From Mucilaginibacter hurinus (GTDB lineage Bacteria > Bacteroidota > Bacteroidia > Sphingobacteriales > Sphingobacteriaceae): a DNA stretch of 64,000 nucleotides. A program made the position numbers and the translations under genes. The stretch lies in assembly GCF_003324525.1 (NCBI RefSeq), contig NZ_QGDC01000008.1:1-64000 (forward strand). The letters are read 5' to 3'. The notes beneath the pieces are model-generated. The model made no database searches and was not told the origin of the DNA. It was given only the letters and a program-made list of their open reading frames with translations. Of this stretch, positions 59,975 through 64,000 are shown piece by piece; within the stretch, counting starts at the first letter, position 1, and each line of letters opens with the position of its first letter.

Positions 59975-62824
59975 CTATTGCAGTATTACCTTAGCTGATT
60001 CCTTTAAGCCGCTTCCGCTTATATTCAGTATATAGGTACCCGCGGCAGGGCGCGTGCGTAGCGTATACGTTTCGGTAATATTGACTTTTAAAGTCTCAGT
60101 GCCTATTACTTTACCAAACAGGTTAGTTAGCGTAGCCGTGATGTCGCCGCCTGTGTAGCCCTTTAAAGCAAATTGAACATTCCCCTGCGATGGGTTCGGG
60201 TAAACATCAAACGTAGTGATACGTGTTGTTTGTAAAGTATTAACTATCTCGGCAGAACGTATAGGATAATATACTTCTTTACCGCTCTTATAGTAAGCCA
60301 GTACATAGTAGTTACGGCCTGGTAACGGATTGTTATCATACACTTCGTAGCTTTTGGTGCTTCCGGTTGTACCTGCGCCCTCTACAACAGCCAGTTCTGT
60401 CCAGTCGCTTACTTCGGTGCTGTTTACTGCCGACCGGCCTATCCTGAATTTGGGATTTAATATCTCTGATGATGTGGTAAAATTCAACCTTATACGGTTG
60501 CCGGTGGCGTTAGCACTAAAGCTAACCGGAACCGCAGTTGGGCTGATGTGGTATTTCATAACCTGGGTAGTGGTCATATTTTTATCGGCATCAAAAATTT
60601 TCATGCGGTAGTAAACCGTGCCAGGCGCTGGATTTCTAAACCTCGCTTCGTACTTTTTGCCACTTCCGCCGGCAACATTGGCTACATTGGTCCATGACGC
60701 CAGGTCATAACTTTCTTCCAGCTCGAAGTGATCATGACCGGTTTGAGCTGTTGTCCATTTAAGGATGATATTTTTTCCTGCGCTGGTAACCGAATAGCTC
60801 TCCAGGCTGTCAGGATCTTTTTTAGGTGTAAAAGGCGACAGTTCAAGCAAGTTTGCCTTAGCGTAGTGAATAGTGTATACACCTTTATCATTGCGTTGCA
60901 TAGGCACAGGATCGCCATCTATAAACGGATATGATGAATATGTGAAAGTATAAACGCCGTCTTTACCTGATCCCGCGTCTATATGCCCAAAATAAGCCAG
61001 TACGTTTTCACGGTTAGGTGTGTTATAAACAACGGTTTTATTTATCCAAGGCCCGGCCGGCGAAGCGGCGAACCATACAGCTATTTCACCACTTAAATTT
61101 GGCACAGCATTCATAACATAACTATTTGCGCCAAGTTTCATTACATGCGTGGCAACAGCGCCTGAAATCAGCCTTTTTGCATTTGCTTTTGAAAGGCTCC
61201 ATGTTCCGTCGTTAGAGTAATATTCCCAGGGGATTTGCGAATGCAGCTGGCCTTTTTTTACGCGTGCAACTTTGGTATAACGTTCAAAATTGCCTATCGA
61301 TTCGCCGAAGTACATATAATTATATTCACCATCCTGCATAATGGCATTTATATGGTCATATGCTTTTTCCGGCGTGCCTACCTGTTGTAAATCAGGCAGC
61401 GATAGGGTACCAATATAAGTACCTTCAGTGCTTAAGCCGTTAACTTGTGATAGCACCACTTTAAGCTGGTTATTATCAACTACAGCACCGTCATTCCACA
61501 ACACACGACCGTCAATCGGCGCAAATAATGACTGTGCGTTACCGGGCGTGCCCCTGATAACGTACGAAAATTGTTCGTTCTGATCTTCAACCACCACCAG
61601 GTTATTGATAATACGGTTATCACTCATAATATTAGTGTGCGGATCAACCGTACCCATAAATGAGTCGCTGAATACCCACGCTACCCTGCCATCGGGCAGT
61701 TCAACAGAGGTGTCATTATCACCAGATATCCATCCGGGGTTAGGGTGATTATATTGCCACTTGTATTGTGTTTTAACGTCGATGTTTGGGTGGGTATCGT
61801 CAAAAATCTCCACATCATCAAGGTAATAAGTGGTGTTGGTATTAAAGGTGATTTCCAATGTAGCTGCACCGCTTGGCACCTTAAACGCATGCTCGTAAGC
61901 CTGCCAGCCATTGCCGGCCGGATCGAACCGCTTGCTTATGCGGTATTGATTTATATTATCACCTGCCGAAGACTTTACGTTTATACGCAACTCTGCGTTA
62001 TTTTGCTCAGCTATTGCCCAAAAACGCAGCAGGTAAGTGCGTGCGCTATCGGCTGTAAAACCGCTGTGTGTTAATTTTACTGAATTGAGGCTGCTACGGT
62101 CAGTTACAGTTATTTTCAAGGCTTTTGAGCCAAAGTGCACCTGGTTGGCCGTAGTATTAACCGCAATAGTTGACACGCTGCCGTTACTATTGCTGGGCGT
62201 CCATACTTGCTGGTTTCCTTCAAAACCGCCATTAACAAGTATCACCTTTTCAGGAGTAAATGAGTTGCCGGTAGTAAGCCGCGGATAACGACCACCGGCT
62301 CCCTCCGTATTATTAGCCCTGAAGTAATAGATTGTGTTAGGTTTTGCATATTGAGTAGCCCTTATATGCCACTCATACTCGCGGCTGCGGTTAAATTTGA
62401 TGACGTTATCGGTATTATCGGCGGTGGTAAGCACACTTCCCGGCTCAAAAGCGGGATATTTAGCAGCTTTTAATTGTTTAGTTGTGGCCTGCCCGTTTTT
62501 TAAATAAAAACCGTCTCCGGCAAATACAAAAGCATTTAGCGGTGTAGCATCACTAATATTATACCATGGGCCCGAAGTTGATGTAGAGTACTGCAAACCA
62601 CGGGTAATGGTTTTAGTGCTATCATTCGCATCGTTATAAATTTCAGCACGCAGCCTAAAAGATTTAAGGTCATCTATAACAATCGCGGTATCCTGTCCCG
62701 CTTTCCACGTAGCGGTTTGCTCGTTACCATCGTTGTTACGCCAGCGCCAATGGTTTTGAGTAATATTGGCAAACAGGTTACTGTATAAAATTACGAAAAA
62801 TAAAGATAGTAATAATTTTTTCAT
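59975..62824 (-). CDS. T9SS-sorted multidomain secreted protein with propeller domain
   Basis: A 949-residue protein: signal peptide (KLLLSLFFVILYSNLFA); an N-terminal beta domain (to about 190); a carbohydrate-binding-like jellyroll (about 195-345, NGGFEGNQQVWTPSN, YYLDDVEIFDD); a five-bladed-propeller-like domain of the DUF4185/DUF5005 kind (about 350-660, WISGDNDTSVELPDGRVAWVF, HVMKLGANSYVMNA); fibronectin-like parts; and a type A sorting tail starting FDVYPNPSQGNVQF. It would be exported through type IX secretion and anchored to or released from the surface. Function may be glycan hydrolysis, unproven. Confidence 0.86.
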   Translation of the reverse strand: MKKLLLSLFFVILYSNLFANITQNHWRWRNNDGNEQTATWKAGQDTAIVIDDLKSFRLRAEIYNDANDSTKTITRGLQYSTSTSGPWYNISDATPLNAFVFAGDGFYLKNGQATTKQLKAAKYPAFEPGSVLTTADNTDNVIKFNRSREYEWHIRATQYAKPNTIYYFRANNTEGAGGRYPRLTTGNSFTPEKVILVNGGFEGNQQVWTPSNSNGSVSTIAVNTTANQVHFGSKALKITVTDRSSLNSVKLTHSGFTADSARTYLLRFWAIAEQNNAELRINVKSSAGDNINQYRISKRFDPAGNGWQAYEHAFKVPSGAATLEITFNTNTTYYLDDVEIFDDTHPNIDVKTQYKWQYNHPNPGWISGDNDTSVELPDGRVAWVFSDSFMGTVDPHTNIMSDNRIINNLVVVEDQNEQFSYVIRGTPGNAQSLFAPIDGRVLWNDGAVVDNNQLKVVLSQVNGLSTEGTYIGTLSLPDLQQVGTPEKAYDHINAIMQDGEYNYMYFGESIGNFERYTKVARVKKGQLHSQIPWEYYSNDGTWSLSKANAKRLISGAVATHVMKLGANSYVMNAVPNLSGEIAVWFAASPAGPWINKTVVYNTPNRENVLAYFGHIDAGSGKDGVYTFTYSSYPFIDGDPVPMQRNDKGVYTIHYAKANLLELSPFTPKKDPDSLESYSVTSAGKNIILKWTTAQTGHDHFELEESYDLASWTNVANVAGGSGKKYEARFRNPAPGTVYYRMKIFDADKNMTTTQVMKYHISPTAVPVSFSANATGNRIRLNFTTSSEILNPKFRIGRSAVNSTEVSDWTELAVVEGAGTTGSTKSYEVYDNNPLPGRNYYVLAYYKSGKEVYYPIRSAEIVNTLQTTRITTFDVYPNPSQGNVQFALKGYTGGDITATLTNLFGKVIGTETLKVNITETYTLRTRPAAGTYILNISGSGLKESAKVILQ

Positions 62825-62963
62825 ATGGCTATGGTTAGGATTATTGGCAATCAAAATTAAACTAATGTTGCAACTTTTATATATTCTGCCGCATTATAAC
62901 AAAATTGATACATCTAACAATCATGAGCTATCCTGAAACGCTTTATCACTTTAAAGAATGTTG

Positions 62964-62971
62964 TATTTTTG
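62964..62971 (+). promoter_or_regulatory. -7 box of a candidate small RNA
   Basis: TAttTTTG, full match to TAnnTTTG; CTTTA at 62941-62945 sits in the place of the upstream element. The predicted start is near 62978, in front of a hairpin and an intrinsic terminator. Confidence 0.5.
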
Positions 62972-62977
62972 CTGCGT

Positions 62978-63046
62978 GTTTTCTGTTTTCAAATAAACAC
63001 ATATTACTAACGAAACCGGGTACCGCCTTACCCGGTTTCTTTTTTA
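62978..63046 (+). ncRNA. Candidate small RNA or leader attenuator, about 70 bases
   Basis: Between a promoter box and a strong terminator there is a short segment without any start codon. It holds two hairpins: GTGTTT/AAACAC (62976-62981 and 62995-63000) and the terminator stem at 63012-63039. The unit looks like an independent small transcript. The alternative is a premature terminator in the leader of the lipoprotein gene at 63120. I do not recognise an RNA family. Confidence 0.45.
63012..63046 (+). terminator. Intrinsic terminator upstream of beta-lactamase-fold gene
   Basis: GAAACCGGGTA (63012-63022) and TACCCGGTTTC (63029-63039) are perfect arms with a 6-base loop, followed by a T-run to 63046. 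No coding gene on the + strand precedes it. Confidence 0.88.
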
Positions 63047-63119
63047 TATGTACTTAAACCTTTTTGCGGACATTACAGTCAATTGACTAGTTAACTGCTA
63101 TATGCAATTGATCAAAGAC

Positions 63120-64000
63120 ATGAAAAACCTCTCTCTTATCCTGGCACTGATATTTCTTATATCCTCCTGCAAAAAAGACAGTACACCGGTTAAGCCGCAG
63201 CCAGGCACGAAAGACTTTACCAGACTGGATACCATTATGCGTAACAATCTTAACCTGTTAGGAAATAACGCAGGGCTGGTTCTTTTTGATAAAAACGGCA
63301 ACATACTGTTTAAAAAATATTACGGCACATGGAATGATAATACTTATATACCTATCGCGTCTGCATCCAAATGGCTGTCATCTGCCGTTATTATGAGCCT
63401 TGTTGATGAAGGAGTACTAAGCCTTAATACAAAAGCGGCCGCTTATTATCCTGTTGAGTTTGCCGCTGCTGACCGGAGGGATATGACTATTCGCCAATTA
63501 TTTAGTCATACAAGTGGCTTTGAAGGCTCCAATACCAATTTGTGGGTTGTAAGCAAGAATATAACGTTGCAACAGGCAGTGCAAGGCATAGGGCACGGCG
63601 GAAAAATAGGGGCCTTTAATATCCCGCCGGCCAAAGTACTATATGGCAACGGGAAAGCATTTGCCTATGGCGGCATAAGTATGCATGTTGCCGCTGGTAT
63701 GGCTGAAAAGGCCACCGGAAAAACTTGGGATGTACTGTTCAAGGAAAGGATTGCTGATAAATGCAATATGACACATACCGATTATGCGGGCTTAGGTACA
63801 ACCACTAATTATATGCCATCGGGAAGCGCAGGTACCCGCCTGCCTGATTACACCAACTTTTTATTGATGATACTTAACAACGGCCGGTTTAAAGACGTGC
63901 AGGTGCTAAGCGAAAACGCTGTAGCGGAGATGACAAAGGATCAAACCAACGGCGTTCCTTTTGTAGAGTCGCCTACTGAAGGTGATCCGGTACGTGGAAA
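63120..64000 (+). CDS. Beta-lactamase-fold serine hydrolase lipoprotein, cut by window end
   Basis: The visible 293 residues start with a lipoprotein signal (LIFLISSC, Cys17) followed by Lys-Lys-Asp. The serine beta-lactamase/penicillin-binding-like domain (PF00144 type) shows SxxK as Ser-Ala-Ser-Lys (IASASKWLSS), then YGNGKAFAYGG (Tyr motif region), and TIRQLFSHTSGFEG, a hallmark of the class C-like esterases. The reading frame is open to the last base. It is likely an esterase or peptidase on the outer surface rather than a drug-resistance enzyme, but this cannot be decided. Confidence 0.86.
   Translation, partial: MKNLSLILALIFLISSCKKDSTPVKPQPGTKDFTRLDTIMRNNLNLLGNNAGLVLFDKNGNILFKKYYGTWNDNTYIPIASASKWLSSAVIMSLVDEGVLSLNTKAAAYYPVEFAAADRRDMTIRQLFSHTSGFEGSNTNLWVVSKNITLQQAVQGIGHGGKIGAFNIPPAKVLYGNGKAFAYGGISMHVAAGMAEKATGKTWDVLFKERIADKCNMTHTDYAGLGTTTNYMPSGSAGTRLPDYTNFLLMILNNGRFKDVQVLSENAVAEMTKDQTNGVPFVESPTEGDPVRG

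Noticed and set aside
63120..64000. Antibiotic-resistance beta-lactamase
   Set aside because: The fold and SxxK motif are shared with many esterases and peptidases; lipoprotein form and motif spacing fit the class C-like esterase group better.

Overview
The window looks like chromosomal DNA of a Bacteroidota bacterium, most likely family Sphingobacteriaceae (Mucilaginibacter or Pedobacter-like). The grounds are a TonB-dependent receptor with an N-terminal carboxypeptidase-like domain, a type IX secretion sorting tail, lineage-typical families (DUF4290, DUF3276, DUF5522, long NusB), and many Bacteroidota promoters of the form TTG-N17-23-TAnnTTTG just upstream of starts. The genus is an inference. 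No rRNA, CRISPR array, replication origin or complete mobile element is visible; only the 3' end of a transposase lies at the left edge.

Layout. 1-5.0 kb: transposase tail, PcrA/UvrD helicase, an XRE regulator, a small unknown gene and a TPR membrane protein that ends after a histidine-kinase-like dimerisation helix and has no ATPase domain. 5.3-7.9 kb: the most unusual region, a run of very short exported peptides, all on the + strand. Three diverse peptides (two with lipoprotein signals) are followed by six intact and one broken copy of a tandemly amplified gene whose product is four repeats of a 12-residue unit ending DVGSAD, then one last divergent peptide. All share a C-terminal motif of the form K-D-[IV]-[SG]-S/T-A-D, or a close variant (T-D-I-S-S-I-D in the last). 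8-15 kb: M20 dipeptidase and dipeptide epimerase (convergent), then DUF4290, murA (aspartate in place of the catalytic cysteine), a GT39-type membrane glycosyltransferase and a DUF486 protein. 15.3-24 kb: a frameshifted outer-membrane barrel gene, a MORN-repeat protein, an M3 oligopeptidase, and a TonB receptor/beta-propeller phytase pair. 24-33 kb: MgtC-like protein, GNAT, low-affinity iron permease-like protein, fbaA, accD, cysteine desulfurase, glmM, PAP2 phosphatase, ZIP transporter.

33-38 kb is a long minus-strand cluster: nusB, DUF1573 lipoprotein, yajC, YbbR-like, coaE, MBL-fold exonuclease-like, a 52-residue DUF5522 protein, MarR. It starts from a near-perfect promoter upstream of nusB. 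38-50 kb is housekeeping: ABC exporter, DUF3276 (PUR-like), mgtE, ychF, DUF885 peptidase-like, SGNH esterase, tRNA-Arg(CCG), PPP-type phosphatase, mtfA-like, NUDIX, SPFH protein. 50.7-64 kb is rich in secreted proteins: two proteins with a shared putative five-bladed propeller, a cupredoxin/PVC-type dehydrogenase-like fusion, a DUF1080 protein, a tailspike-like beta-helix protein, a T9SS cargo protein, a candidate small RNA and a beta-lactamase-fold lipoprotein cut by the window end.

How the parts fit: the dipeptidase/epimerase pair suggests peptidoglycan-peptide recycling next to murA; the receptor/phytase pair suggests phosphate scavenging from phytate; the right end suggests polysaccharide handling outside the cell. 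The function of the peptide array is unknown. The nearby periplasmic TPR protein is a possible but unproven partner.
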